A stretch of 64,000 nt of DNA from Rhodococcus sp. OK302 (GCF_002245895.1 NZ_NPJZ01000001.1:3880501-3944500), one strand, 5' to 3'. Numbered from the stretch's first letter, positions 52,595-61,345 are shown. Notes: a model not told the origin generated them from the sequence alone. Program-made: numbers and translations.

Positions 52595-53524
52595 TCAGCC
52601 CAGCGCTACCGGCAGCAAGCCTCGCGGTGTTTCTCGAGCGATCTGCTCGAGCGCCGAATCCAGCGTCGGAAACTTGAACTGAAATCCCGTGTCAGCGAGT
52701 ACTCCCGGCTCGACCCAGCGGCTCTTGAGTACAAGTTCAGATTCGGTGCGGATGATCCGTGCGCCGAACTCCAACATCCAGCCGGGTGTCGGCAACCCGC
52801 GCTGCCGACCCAGGGTCGCCCGCACCTTACTCATCATTTCGTCATTGGTCACGGGGAAGGGCGTCGCGATGTTGACCGGACCGGCGATGTCCTGATGTTC
52901 GGCAATGTGGGTGATCGAGCGAACGACATCATCGATGTGCACCCAGCTGAACATCTGCCTGCCATCGCCCATTTTTCCGCCGAAGCCCATCCGAGCCAGA
53001 TTGATGAGTGGGTTGATCGCTCCGCCACCGGCGCCGAGAACGATCGACATACGTAGCGCCACCTTCCGTACGGGCGTGGGCGCATCGAAGAGTTCTTGTT
53101 CCCAGGCCCGGGCGACTGCGACGGAGAATCCTTTCCCCAGTTCACCGGACTTCTCGTCCATCGGCCGATCACGAGCGTCTCGATAGATCGTGCCGGTGCT
53201 GGCATTCACCCACAGTGAGGGCGGCTGCGACGTACGTGCCAGCGCGCGACCAAGTTGTGCTGTTGTTTCCACCCGTGATGAGAAGATCTCATCGGCATTG
53301 CGTTTGTTGTATCGGCAGCTTACGGAGCGTCCGGCAAGGTTGACCACCAGATCTGCGCCGTTCAGAAGGTCGACGACACCTTGCTCGTCGGACCAGACGG
53401 CATCGCTCGAGCCGCCCCGCCCGATGGTCCGCACCTTGGTTCCGCTCGCTTCCAACGCCTGACGAACTTGCCGCCCGATGTAACCCGATGCTCCGCAAAT
53501 GACGACATCGTTCAGTGTGTTCAT
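52595..53524 (-). CDS. TIGR01777-type NAD-dependent epimerase/reductase
   Basis: 309 residues of the extended-SDR group named TIGR01777 (YfcH/SulA-like, DUF1731 C-terminus). N-terminal VVICGASGYIGRQV, LVNLAGRSVSCRYN (family marker), WVNASTGTIYRD, FSWVHIDDVVRSI and the C-terminal PGWMLEFGARIIRTESELVLKSRWVEP pattern in pieces. Start overlaps the TetR stop by four bases (ATGA), so the two are one operon. The reaction is not established for this group. Probably repressed by the TetR protein upstream. Confidence 0.88.
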   Translation of the reverse strand: MNTLNDVVICGASGYIGRQVRQALEASGTKVRTIGRGGSSDAVWSDEQGVVDLLNGADLVVNLAGRSVSCRYNKRNADEIFSSRVETTAQLGRALARTSQPPSLWVNASTGTIYRDARDRPMDEKSGELGKGFSVAVARAWEQELFDAPTPVRKVALRMSIVLGAGGGAINPLINLARMGFGGKMGDGRQMFSWVHIDDVVRSITHIAEHQDIAGPVNIATPFPVTNDEMMSKVRATLGRQRGLPTPGWMLEFGARIIRTESELVLKSRWVEPGVLADTGFQFKFPTLDSALEQIARETPRGLLPVALG

Positions 53525-54198
53525 CGCTCTGCAACCTGTTCTCTAGCAGTGGTATTGGAAATAAGCTTGGCGATGTCGCCGACCAGGCCGCGGGCCACTG
53601 GCAATCGAGCCAGCTTGATTGCCTTCGAGGCGACGGGGACAAGACCGTTGACCAGAGTGTGGGTACGCGTCTGACCAGGAGACGAGTCGGTAACCCAGTG
53701 CAAAGTCACGCCCAGATACGTCAGCCACAGCAGTGTGGGCAGCTGTGTTTCCAAGGACGGTGGCGTCCGCTGCTTCGAGGCCGTCAGAACCTGCCGCATC
53801 AGATCGATCGCCATGTCTCTCGCCTCGGTCGACTCGACCGAAAACGGGCTGGATCGGGATGTGGACGGTAGTGCAATCTGCAGGAATGAGCCGCCGAAGC
53901 CGTGATAGGGACTCATGACATCCAGACCCGCGTGCAGAACGGTCTTGAGATTCTCCTCGAGGGAACCACCGTCGCGCAGGAGTGGAAGCGCCCGGTCGCG
54001 GTGATCGCGCTGAATGACCACGTACAGCTCGCTGACGAGTTCGTCCTTGCCGGCGAAGTAGTAGTAGGCGTTGCCGAGCGAGACGCCGGTCTCGCTCGCG
54101 ATCCGGCGCATGGTCGTCGCCTGGAAGCCTTCGTCCCGGAAGAGTCGTAGTGCTGTCTCGACCAGCTTTTCCCGTGTCTCGATCCCGCGATCACTCAT
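53521..54198 (-). CDS. TetR-family transcriptional regulator
   Basis: 225 residues. N-terminal helix-turn-helix FRDEGFQATTMRRIASETGVSLGNAYYYFAGKDELV in pieces (ETREKLVETALRLFRDEGF, then TTMRRIASETGVSLGNAYYY). The C-terminal ligand-binding part is helical and unassigned. Upstream lie two almost identical palindromes, so self-repression is likely. Co-translated with the TIGR01777 reductase. Confidence 0.92.
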   Translation of the reverse strand: MSDRGIETREKLVETALRLFRDEGFQATTMRRIASETGVSLGNAYYYFAGKDELVSELYVVIQRDHRDRALPLLRDGGSLEENLKTVLHAGLDVMSPYHGFGGSFLQIALPSTSRSSPFSVESTEARDMAIDLMRQVLTASKQRTPPSLETQLPTLLWLTYLGVTLHWVTDSSPGQTRTHTLVNGLVPVASKAIKLARLPVARGLVGDIAKLISNTTAREQVAER

Positions 54199-54210
54199 GA
54201 CGGCTCCTCT

Positions 54211-54260
54211 ATTTGAACGTGTTCAAATAGAGGATACGCTTCAGAGTTGAACACGTTCAA
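54211..54260. promoter_or_regulatory. Twin TetR operators
   Basis: ATTTGAAC-GT-GTTCAAAT (54211-54228) and TTGAAC-AC-GTTCAA (54247-54260) share the TTGAAC/GTTCAA arms with a 2-base spacer. Centres are 34 bases apart. The first lies 13 bases upstream of the TetR start codon. Confidence 0.8.
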
Positions 54261-54407
54261 TTCGTGATCGCCGGCGCGCTCAGACACCTAGCAGCGACAG
54301 AGACTCGATTACGTTTCGGTTGCGAACGGTGATGTTTATTCCTCGGGATATTGCCGAGTCGCGGGATAGTGGTTCACGACGATAATCTGCTGAATCCGAG
54401 GAGACCT

Positions 54408-54905
54408 ATGTTTGCGCCAAAAGTATTGTCCGCGGGCCGAATTGCGGTCGTTTCCGCAGTAATCGCACTCACTGCGGTGATCGGTTCGGGATCAGTTGCC
54501 GCCGCTTCGGGGCCAGTTCAGGCCGGCGACACGTGGGCGGTAGCCGACGATGTCGCACGATGCGGCGTGGCACGCATCCCCATGACGGTGGGTTTGACGA
54601 CTGGGTGGCCGGGCGCTGAGGCGTACATCTTGCTGTCGCCGGAGTTCTACGTACCTGCGGAACTGCAGGGTGCGCCGCATCAACTGACGTCATGCTTGAT
54701 TCCGGTCACCGTGCATTGGGAAAATCTCGATACGGGCGGGTCTGGCAGTCGGACGGTGTATCCGATGGACAGCCGCGCAGATCGCTACCAATCCTCGGGC
54801 AACGCCGCCACTGTTGCGTCAGGCCTCGGACGCGTCCGATTCTGGTTGAGTACCGGCACTCCCCACGTCTCCGCACCCCCGATCGAAGCTGTCATCGTGC
54901 TTTGA
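54408..54905 (+). CDS. Secreted protein of unknown function
   Basis: 165 residues. ATG 54408 has GAGGAG upstream; the longer frame is rejected. A signal peptide (MFAPKVLSAGRIAVVSAVIAL..., cleavage near residue 33, AAA-SGP) precedes a beta-rich mature part of about 132 residues with two Cys (ARCGVAR, TSCLIPV). HWENLDTGGSG resembles HWRNLSTGLTG in the secreted protein at 14165-14620. No enzyme motif; likely a small envelope protein. Confidence 0.7.
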   Translation: MFAPKVLSAGRIAVVSAVIALTAVIGSGSVAAASGPVQAGDTWAVADDVARCGVARIPMTVGLTTGWPGAEAYILLSPEFYVPAELQGAPHQLTSCLIPVTVHWENLDTGGSGSRTVYPMDSRADRYQSSGNAATVASGLGRVRFWLSTGTPHVSAPPIEAVIVL

Positions 54906-55012
54906 GTGAATGGGCTTCACGGTTGGTTTCGCGAGGATGTCGAGAACGGCCTAGCTGCTCCGTTCCAGGGGTAGACGCGGCAAACAGGGCCGCACACACC
55001 AAGGAGATCAAC

Positions 55013-55420
55013 ATGGCAAAGTACCTGCTACTCAAGCATTACCGCGGCGCACCCCAGGCCGTCAACGATGTCCCGATGGACCAATGGACACCGGGCGAAA
55101 TTGAGGACCACATGAAATACATGTCCGATTTCGCCACGCGACTCGAGACTACGGGCGAGTTCGTCGACGGCCAGGCACTCTCGCCCCAGGGCACGTTCGT
55201 CCGTTACGACGGGGAGGGTCGGCCGCCGGTCACCGACGGACCCTTCGCGGAGACCAAGGACCTGATCGCCGGCTGGATGGTCATCGACGTCGACACCTAC
55301 CAGCGGGCACTCGAGCTCGCCGGCGAGCTGTCAGCCGCCCCCGGAGCCGGTGGCAAGCCGATTCACGAGTGGCTCGAGGTGCGACCGTTCCTGACCGCAC
55401 CTCCGACGGTCACCGAGTGA
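55013..55420 (+). CDS. YCII/DGPF-family protein
   Basis: 135 residues: KYLLLKHYRG at the start, HMKYMSDFATRLETTGEFVDGQ, then the DGPF motif (VTDGPFAETKDLIAGWMVIDVD in pieces) and a C-terminal LEVRPF end. AAGGAG precedes ATG 55013. DGPF proteins are the fixed genomic partners of ECF42 sigma factors; here the next gene is one, overlapping by four bases (GTGA). The role of the partner is unknown but it is not a classical anti-sigma factor. Confidence 0.9.
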   Translation: MAKYLLLKHYRGAPQAVNDVPMDQWTPGEIEDHMKYMSDFATRLETTGEFVDGQALSPQGTFVRYDGEGRPPVTDGPFAETKDLIAGWMVIDVDTYQRALELAGELSAAPGAGGKPIHEWLEVRPFLTAPPTVTE

Positions 55421-56613
55421 TCCGGCCGGCCAGGGCAGACCAGGTGATGGACGACATGCTGTTGCGGGAGCTGACTCCCGCAGTGATCGGTGTCCTTGTG
55501 CGCCGCGGAGTTGATTTCGCGACGGCCGAGGACGCCGTGCAGGAAGCACTCATCCAGGCCGCGCTGACCTGGCCGGACCGACCGCCGTCCGACCCGAAGG
55601 GCTGGTTAGTCACGGTTGCCTGGCGGAAGTTTCTCGACGCCCATCGCTCCGAGGCATCCCGCCGCAACCGTGAACGGCTACTCGACCTCGAACCACCACC
55701 CGGACCGACGGAGACCGCCGACGACACGTTGCAGCTCTTCTTCCTCTGCGCTCATCCGTCATTGACTCCGGCTTCCGCGGTGGCCCTTACATTGCGTGCC
55801 GTCGGAGGCTTGACCACGCGGCAAATCGCCCAGGCCTACCTCGTCCCGGAGGCAACAATGGCGCAGAGGATCAGCCGGGCCAAACGCACGGTCCGTGACG
55901 TGCGGTTTGATCAGCCCGGTGACCTGGCGACCGTGCTTCGGGTGCTCTACCTGGTCTTTAACGAGGGCTACACCGGTGACGTCGACCTGTCCGCCGAAGC
56001 GATTCGGCTGACCCGGCAGTTGGCGGGAACGTCGCGCTCGCGGGGGACGATGGTCGCTGACGAGGAAATCGCGGGACTGCTGGCGCTAATGCTGTTGCAC
56101 CATGCTCGGCGCGCGGCGCGAACCAGGCCCGACGGCAGTCTGGTGCCCCTCGCCGAGCAGGACCGTTCTTTGTGGAACACCGAGCTCATTGCCGAAGGCG
56201 TCGACATCCTGCAGACAGCCCTGGCTCATGACCGACTCGGCGAGTTCCAGGCCCAAGCCGCTATCGCCGCGCTGCATGCCGACGCGCCGCGCGCCGAGGA
56301 GACTGACTGGGTTCAGATCGTCGGCTGGTACGACGAGTTGCTTCGGCTCACGGGCAGTCCGGTAGTGCAACTCAACCGGGCTGTCGCGATCGGTGAGGCC
56401 GATGGCCCCGTCGCAGGACTTGCTGCCCTCGCCGTGGTGGACCCTGACCTGCCCCGCTACACCGCAGCGTCGGCGTACCTCCACGAGAAGGCAGGCGACC
56501 ATTCGATCGCTGCGCGGCTGTATGCCGATGCGGCGCTGTCTGCACCCAACCTTGCGGAACGTCATCACCTCACCCGGCAGGCAGCGCGGATCAGTCAAGC
56601 GCTACGCGAGTGA
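55417..56613 (+). CDS. ECF42-type sigma factor with C-terminal extension
   Basis: 398 residues, about twice the size of a minimal ECF sigma factor. Region 2 near the N-terminus (DFATAEDAVQEALIQAALTWP, WLVTVAWRKFLDAHR), region 4 with GGLTTRQIAQAYLVPEATMAQRISRAKR (in parts), then a long TPR-like helical C-terminal domain (DUF6596 type; LVFNEGYTG, QLNRAVAIGEADGPVAGL, YTAASAYLHEKAGDHSIAARLY). Such extensions take the place of an anti-sigma factor in group ECF42. GTG start overlapping the YCII gene. Confidence 0.9.
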   Translation: MIRPARADQVMDDMLLRELTPAVIGVLVRRGVDFATAEDAVQEALIQAALTWPDRPPSDPKGWLVTVAWRKFLDAHRSEASRRNRERLLDLEPPPGPTETADDTLQLFFLCAHPSLTPASAVALTLRAVGGLTTRQIAQAYLVPEATMAQRISRAKRTVRDVRFDQPGDLATVLRVLYLVFNEGYTGDVDLSAEAIRLTRQLAGTSRSRGTMVADEEIAGLLALMLLHHARRAARTRPDGSLVPLAEQDRSLWNTELIAEGVDILQTALAHDRLGEFQAQAAIAALHADAPRAEETDWVQIVGWYDELLRLTGSPVVQLNRAVAIGEADGPVAGLAALAVVDPDLPRYTAASAYLHEKAGDHSIAARLYADAALSAPNLAERHHLTRQAARISQALRE

Positions 56614-56683
56614 GACACCCGCCGCACTGAAAGCCACTATTGCGGGTACTCGTCAAACGAAACTCCTATCAACCGGAGCGACG

Positions 56684-58204
56684 ATGACGACAGGCCCGAA
56701 CAACAGCATCCCGGCGGCGGGACGTGCGACGCCGGACCATCACGTCGACGTAGTCGTAGTCGGCGGTGGGCCGGCAGGTATGACTGTAGCGGGAGATATT
56801 GCGCGCCTTGGTCATTCGGTAGCGGTATTGGAGCGGTGGCCGACGATCAACCCGTCCAGTCGCGCTTTTGCAACCATGGCGCGAACGCTGGAGTTGCTCG
56901 ACGCCCGCGGACTGGCCGACCAACTACTGGCGACGAGCACGACCACCCCCGGCGTGAAGCTGTTCAACCGCGCGAAGCTGGACCTTACCCACCTGCGATC
57001 TCGCTACCAGTTCGCGATGATCACTCCGCAGACCAACGTCGACCAGGCCCTCGAACGGTACGCGGTAGAGCAGGGCGCGGACATTCACCGCGGTGTCGAA
57101 GTTGTCGACCTTGCTCAGGATGGCTCGGGTGTCACTGTCAGCGCTCGGCCCCGCGGCGACGACAACCCTGGCTCCAGCGTGACGTGGCGCGCCACGTACG
57201 TCGTCGGGGCTGACGGCGCGCACAGCACAGTCCGCGACCTGGTCGGGCTCGAGTTCCCGGGTAAATCCGTACTGTCGTCGGTGATTCTTGCCGACGTGAA
57301 GGCGACCGGCGGCCCGCACAATGGCGGCTTGACCTTGGGGGATACACCGAACGAGTTCGGATTCCTCGCTCCCTACGGACGTGAGGATGAGAACGGTTCC
57401 TGGTATCGCTCGATGACCTGGGATCGAAATCATCAGGTACCCGATACCGATCCGGTGTCCGAGGCCGAGATCGTGCGTGTGCTGAACCTGGCCATGGGAC
57501 ATGACGTGGGTGTCATCGAGGTTGGGTGGCATTCGCGCTTCCACTGCGATGAGCGTCAGGTCCGCGACTATCGCATCGACAGAGTCTTCCTTGCGGGAGA
57601 CGCCGCGCACGTGCACTCGCCGATGGGTGCGCAGGGGATGAATACCGGCATTCAAGATGGCGTCAACCTGGCGTGGAAGCTCGGAGCGGTTCTTGCCGGT
57701 GCCGACGAGACGATCCTGGACACCTATCAGCGGGAACGGTATCCGATCGGTAAGCGAGTACTGAGGCAGTCGGGGCTGATGATGCGCAGCGTCATTGTGC
57801 ACGCGCGCCCTGCCAGGGTCATGCGTAATCTGCTCGTTTCGTTGGTCCTGTCGATCCCGAAGTTGCGTGACCTTATCGCCGGTAGTTTCGCCGGCACCGA
57901 ACTGCGCTATCCGTCCGCGGCCGGGGAGAGCAAGCTGGTCGGAACTCGTGCCACGGAGGTTCCGCTCTACGAGGGTCGGTTAACCGAACTGCAAAGGCGC
58001 CCAGGGTTTGTCCTCATCCGCGAGCACGACAGTATCTCGATGGATAACGGTGGAACAGAGTTCCTCATCCAAGCCCGACGGACGGACGTCGGACCCGCGC
58101 TACTCGTCCGGCCCGATGGATACGTTGCTTGGGCCGGTTCCTCGACTTCGGAGTCGGGGGAACGGGGATGGCGCACAGTCTTGTTTCGGTGGACCGGAGG
58201 ATGA
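56684..58204 (+). CDS. FAD-dependent monooxygenase (PheA/TfdB type)
   Basis: 506 residues. FAD motif VVVVGGGPAGMTVAGDIA, the DG motif region VGADGAHSTVRDLVG, and the GD motif RVFLAGDAAHVHSPMGAQGMNTGIQD, followed by a C-terminal thioredoxin-like domain (LLVRPDGYVAWAG) as in aromatic hydroxylases of the PheA/TfdB and rifampicin-monooxygenase groups. The ATG follows CCGGAGCG, 70 bases after the ECF42 gene, so it may belong to that regulon. The substrate is not known. Expected to be cytosolic and NAD(P)H-dependent. Confidence 0.88.
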   Translation: MTTGPNNSIPAAGRATPDHHVDVVVVGGGPAGMTVAGDIARLGHSVAVLERWPTINPSSRAFATMARTLELLDARGLADQLLATSTTTPGVKLFNRAKLDLTHLRSRYQFAMITPQTNVDQALERYAVEQGADIHRGVEVVDLAQDGSGVTVSARPRGDDNPGSSVTWRATYVVGADGAHSTVRDLVGLEFPGKSVLSSVILADVKATGGPHNGGLTLGDTPNEFGFLAPYGREDENGSWYRSMTWDRNHQVPDTDPVSEAEIVRVLNLAMGHDVGVIEVGWHSRFHCDERQVRDYRIDRVFLAGDAAHVHSPMGAQGMNTGIQDGVNLAWKLGAVLAGADETILDTYQRERYPIGKRVLRQSGLMMRSVIVHARPARVMRNLLVSLVLSIPKLRDLIAGSFAGTELRYPSAAGESKLVGTRATEVPLYEGRLTELQRRPGFVLIREHDSISMDNGGTEFLIQARRTDVGPALLVRPDGYVAWAGSSTSESGERGWRTVLFRWTGG

Positions 58205-58385
58205 TCGTAATTGACTGCGCTAGTTGCTCTTTCGATCGAAACTTGATTCGTCGGCAGCCGTCACTTACGGACTCAACGGCGAGTTCTAGCTGGTCACTCT
58301 GTCGTCGAGCCCCAGGGTCGATCACCCGGGACAGCTGTCCTGGCATTGTCGATGTATCGGGCCAGCGCATCATGAGAGTTGGTGA

Positions 58386-58514
58386 GCGTTTCGATACCTC
58401 GCGCACTTCTACTGGAGCTTTGGCCCGGCAAATGAATCGCCTGTGGCCCACGGCTGGCACGTTGCGGTGTTGGAGAACGGAAGAATCAGCAGCGTCTACG
58501 GCTTCTTTCGCTAG
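58386..58514 (+). pseudogene. Remnant of a SnoaL/NTF2-like gene
   Basis: A frame opening after a stop reads HFYWSFGPANESP, HVAVLENGRISSVYGFFR and ends at TAG 58512-58514. The order (beta strand, then LENGRI-VYGFF) is that of the C-terminal strands of SnoaL-like proteins. No start, ribosome site or N-terminal half can be found in frame in the 58205-58385 stretch, so it looks like a truncated or frameshifted copy. Confidence 0.5.
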
Positions 58515-58540
58515 AGATTCCTGACCTCTACCTGGCAGTC

Positions 58541-58996
58541 TTACTCCGTGGCCTGCACGTATGTCGCGTTCGGTTTTCCTGTGTTCGTCAAGGTTTCCTC
58601 GTTGATCAGGGCGCTCAGTGCGAAGGCGCCGTAGTTCGCCAATCGTTGTGCCGAACTGGGTGTTCGACCGTGAGCTGTTACCACCATTCCGGCGATCTCC
58701 GACGCATTGGTGATGCTCAGATCCGATTCGTAGTCCGCCCCGGAACCGCCGTAGGTTTCGGCGACTCGATCGGCAACCTCCCGTACATCTTCGGCGGTGA
58801 AACGCATTCGAATAAAAATGCCCGGCGACGAGTCCTGTTCATTTTCTGGCCACGGTGTGAATGGGCTACCAGGGCTGAACGCGACGACAGCCGTCCTCGA
58901 GAAATCCGTTGTTCTCGTCCACCACAGACCGCCGACTACCGCGAGCACCACAGCAAGAACGATCAGGGTGCGATTGCGCCAGACGAAGGTTCTCAT
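58541..58996 (-). CDS. Membrane-anchored protein of unknown function
   Basis: 151 residues. MRTFVWRNRTLIVLAVVLAVVGGLWW gives a single N-terminal membrane helix (about 10-28) with the positive residues inside, then an extracytoplasmic domain of about 120 residues (FTPWPENEQDSSPG, RFTAEDVREVADRVAETYGG, ITNASEIAGMVVTAHG, SAQRLANYGAFALSALINEE). The alternation of helix and strand with a Val-Ala-rich strand loosely resembles the periplasmic part of polysaccharide co-polymerases, but the match is weak. Leftward, 51 bases after the CGNR gene, probably co-transcribed. Confidence 0.65.
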   Translation of the reverse strand: MRTFVWRNRTLIVLAVVLAVVGGLWWTRTTDFSRTAVVAFSPGSPFTPWPENEQDSSPGIFIRMRFTAEDVREVADRVAETYGGSGADYESDLSITNASEIAGMVVTAHGRTPSSAQRLANYGAFALSALINEETLTNTGKPNATYVQATE

Positions 58997-59047
58997 CTGT
59001 CAGTTGTACCGGCTGACGTGTTGATAGCGGCATTTTCGAGCCGTCGG

Positions 59048-59584
59048 TCAGTGAGTTCGGGCGCGGTGTCGGCGGACGGCGGAACGGTTTGCGCAGCGAA
59101 CCGAGCAATAGCGTTGTCGGCCATTGCGAGTGACGTCGACAACGACGTTCTGGCACAGGTCACCGGGAGCGTCTCCCGCGGCGCATCGGCCAAGGCGGTG
59201 CATGCCGCGAGTGCTGAGGTGCAGTGCGGTCCCGACGCTGATGACGGCGAGCAGCACGTGCGAAAGCGTCTGGTCGCGGTCGCGATAGTGCAGATGCCAC
59301 CCCTCGTCGTTGTGGTCTGTGAGCCGCGGATACGCAGCGGCTGAAGCCATATGGCTGTTGAGCAGGCCGGCTCGTTCTTGGGGATCACGTGCGTCGACGA
59401 CCGTCAGCCAGGCGTCAATGACCGCGCGGGTTACCGCATGGTCGTCGACGGTGGAGTGGGGGAAGTCCATGGTCATCCCGAAGTCGCGCGTCCGCTCGAC
59501 GATTCCATCCCGGTTGGCTGGCCAATCGTTGGCCAGAGATGCGGCAAGCAGGACGGCATACTCACCGTAAGGGTTTAGATGCAT
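59048..59584 (-). CDS. CGNR zinc-finger transcription factor
   Basis: 178 residues. An N-terminal ABATE-like helical domain (LAASLANDWPANRDGIVERT) and the C-terminal CGNR finger: GRCAAGDAPGDLCQNVVVD followed by RYCSVRCANRSAVRRHRAR. The Cys spacing (C...C then CSVRC) fits a zinc-binding DNA-recognition domain; the CGNR tetrad reads CANR. TAATG-T-CATTA (59584-59594) overlaps its start codon and may be an auto-operator. Likely a small-molecule-responsive regulator. Confidence 0.88.
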   Translation of the reverse strand: MHLNPYGEYAVLLAASLANDWPANRDGIVERTRDFGMTMDFPHSTVDDHAVTRAVIDAWLTVVDARDPQERAGLLNSHMASAAAYPRLTDHNDEGWHLHYRDRDQTLSHVLLAVISVGTALHLSTRGMHRLGRCAAGDAPGDLCQNVVVDVTRNGRQRYCSVRCANRSAVRRHRARTH

Positions 59585-60144
59585 AATGTCATTACATCAT
59601 TGTTGGGGCCGTGATTCTCCGCTCCTTTCAACGTCCGCTGAGTTCGGCATCGCACCTGGTCTAGCGCTCAGTCTCAGATTCGTTCGCTACTGTCGGCTTT
59701 TGGCCGGTGTCTGACTATTGGGCTAGGCAACAGAAAGGAACGGGGCAGCGCAGTGCGCGACCTTGCACTATCAGTAAAGCCTTGACGTCGAACATCAACA
59801 TCACGTCCCGTCATGGACGGTCTGTCCCGGGCAGACCGCGTGTGGCTCGCGGCGCTATTTGGCGGCGTTCTCTCGTCGTTCCTTGGCGTTCTAGAGGGAG
59901 ATGACCGTCGACGGCTCTTCCCGATCCGACCGCAAGGGTTCTTGCGAGTCCTGTGAGCATCAATCAATCAGGCTGATGGCACGGTGAGGGGTTCCCTCGT
60001 TTGCGCAGTCCGTCGAAGTCGGCGGCAGAGACGGTGAGGTCGATACCGATCCGCTCGCGTATCCGTGTGGCGAACTCATGCGGCTCCGTGTCACTGCCGC
60101 GGTATGTCGGTGTGTTTGCAGTTGGGCGTCAATGTCGTTGAGGG
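59585..60144. other. Gene-poor stretch between the CGNR and MarR genes
   Basis: 560 bases with no supported gene. On the minus strand a short frame near 59960-60080 (reads ATRIRERIGIDLTVSAADFDG) has protein-like composition without a start or family and may be a remnant. No mobile-element ends are seen. Confidence 0.35.
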
Positions 60145-60594
60145 TCACCAGACTGGACGTGGTGTGCTGTCTCTCCCGATCTCCTCGAGTGCGCGTACCA
60201 GTGATGCCATCGTGTCTGCGCCTAGTGTCGTGCTCGCTGCGTTCCAACAGGAGAGGGCAGCGTCGGTAGCCGCAGTGGTCACGTCGACGCCGGCGGAGGT
60301 CAGGCGAACGAGCTGCGAACGGCGGTCGTGCGGGTGCGGCTCCTTGTTCACGTACCCGGATGCGACCAGCTCGTCGACGATCACCGCCGCGGATTGTTTC
60401 GTGATACCCAGATAGCCGGCTATCTCGCTGACAGTGGCCCCGTCGCCGGCCGCTCGCTGAAAGACCAGGCCATGCGCGGGACGTAGCGTCGGATGGCCTT
60501 TCGCGACGACGGCGGCGTTGATCTGCTCTGCCAGGGCAGATGCGCTGCGCATCAGCAACATCAGCAAATCGGCGTGGGGTTCGTCCCTTGACAT
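60145..60594 (-). CDS. MarR-family regulator
   Basis: 149 residues. Winged helix: HPTLRPAHGLVFQRAAG, then TVSEIAGYLGITKQSAAVIVDELVASGYV and wing HPHDRRSQLVRLTSAGVD (in pieces). C-terminal dimer helix ends RALEEIGRDSTPRPVW. Divergent from a cupin gene with a nested palindrome between the two, so it very likely represses both. Confidence 0.9.
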   Translation of the reverse strand: MSRDEPHADLLMLLMRSASALAEQINAAVVAKGHPTLRPAHGLVFQRAAGDGATVSEIAGYLGITKQSAAVIVDELVASGYVNKEPHPHDRRSQLVRLTSAGVDVTTAATDAALSCWNAASTTLGADTMASLVRALEEIGRDSTPRPVW

Positions 60595-60596
60595 GT

Positions 60597-60635
60597 CGTC
60601 AGTCTACCTGTCCAATAAAGACAGTTGAACTGACG
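60597..60635. promoter_or_regulatory. Nested palindrome, probable MarR operator
   Basis: CGTCAGT (60597-60603) mirrors ACTGACG (60629-60635); inside it CTGTC (60608-60612) mirrors GACAG (60620-60624) around CAATAAA. Spacers are symmetric (4-5-7-5-4), so the whole 39 bases share one centre, in the 54-base gap between divergent MarR and cupin genes. Confidence 0.7.
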
Positions 60636-60648
60636 AAAGGATGTTGGC

Positions 60649-61023
60649 ATGCCGATCCGAAAAAACGGGGACCATCACACCCACCAATTGCACGGCGCAC
60701 AATTTCACTCCTATGTGGCGCCCTCTCGCGGTAGTCGACAGCTGTGCGCCTGGCGTACGGAACTGGAGTCCGGTACTGCCGGAGCACCGCACACTGTCTC
60801 GCACGAGGAGGTCTTTCTCGTTCTTCATGGGTCGCCTGTGATCACTTTGGATGGCCAGCGAGACGAACTCTCTGTTGGAGATGTTGTGTTGGTTCCGGAG
60901 TTGGCGACGGTTCAGCTCGACAATCCGGGTGACAGCGATGCCTCGCTGTGGGTGACGACATCGGTGGGCTTGACTGCCGTCACTGTCGACGGCGGAACCG
61001 TAACGCCTCCGTGGACGTGTTAA
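60649..61023 (+). CDS. Cupin-domain protein
   Basis: 124 residues of one cupin barrel: MPIRKNGDHHTHQLHGA, then SHEEVFLVLHGSPVITLDGQ with the metal-binding His/Glu pair and DVVLVPELATVQLDNPGD as second cupin motif. GAAAGGATG precedes the ATG. Divergent from the MarR gene. Small cupins of this type are often isomerases or dioxygenase-like; the substrate is unknown. Confidence 0.85.
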   Translation: MPIRKNGDHHTHQLHGAQFHSYVAPSRGSRQLCAWRTELESGTAGAPHTVSHEEVFLVLHGSPVITLDGQRDELSVGDVVLVPELATVQLDNPGDSDASLWVTTSVGLTAVTVDGGTVTPPWTC

Positions 61024-61145
61024 ACACGTTCGTGTCCAACAACTTCCGAAATATTTGCGCCAGCGATGCCGATCCGGAATTTCGAAAGGTGTACGACCGC
61101 CGGCGGGATCGAGACTTGAGGCTCTTCGTTCGCCGGATCGAATCA

Positions 61146-61340
61146 CTACCGGGCCTGGTGGAGTTCGTCGAGCCTGCTTTCGGCTTCGAAGACGATCCGT
61201 TCGATGAGCTCGCAAACGCTGGGCAGGTCGTCGATCATGCCGACGACCTGCCCAGCGGCCAGGACTCCAGCGTCGGTGTCGCCGTGCACAAGTCCTGCCC
61301 GAAGGAGCATGGGGCTGTTCGCCGACATCATCAGTTGTGC
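61146..61340 (-). pseudogene. C-terminal fragment of a nitronate monooxygenase-like gene
   Basis: The minus-strand frame ends YAQLMMSANSPMLL, RAGLVHGDTDAGVLAAGQ, VVGMIDDLPSVCELIERIV, FEAESRLDELHQ, which is the normal C-terminal tail of NAD(P)H-dependent flavin oxidoreductases (2-nitropropane dioxygenase family). The FMN-binding N-terminal two-thirds are missing; upstream the frame runs into unrelated Cys/Arg-rich sequence. So this is a decayed remnant of about 65 codons. Confidence 0.6.
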
Positions 61341-61345
61341 GTACC

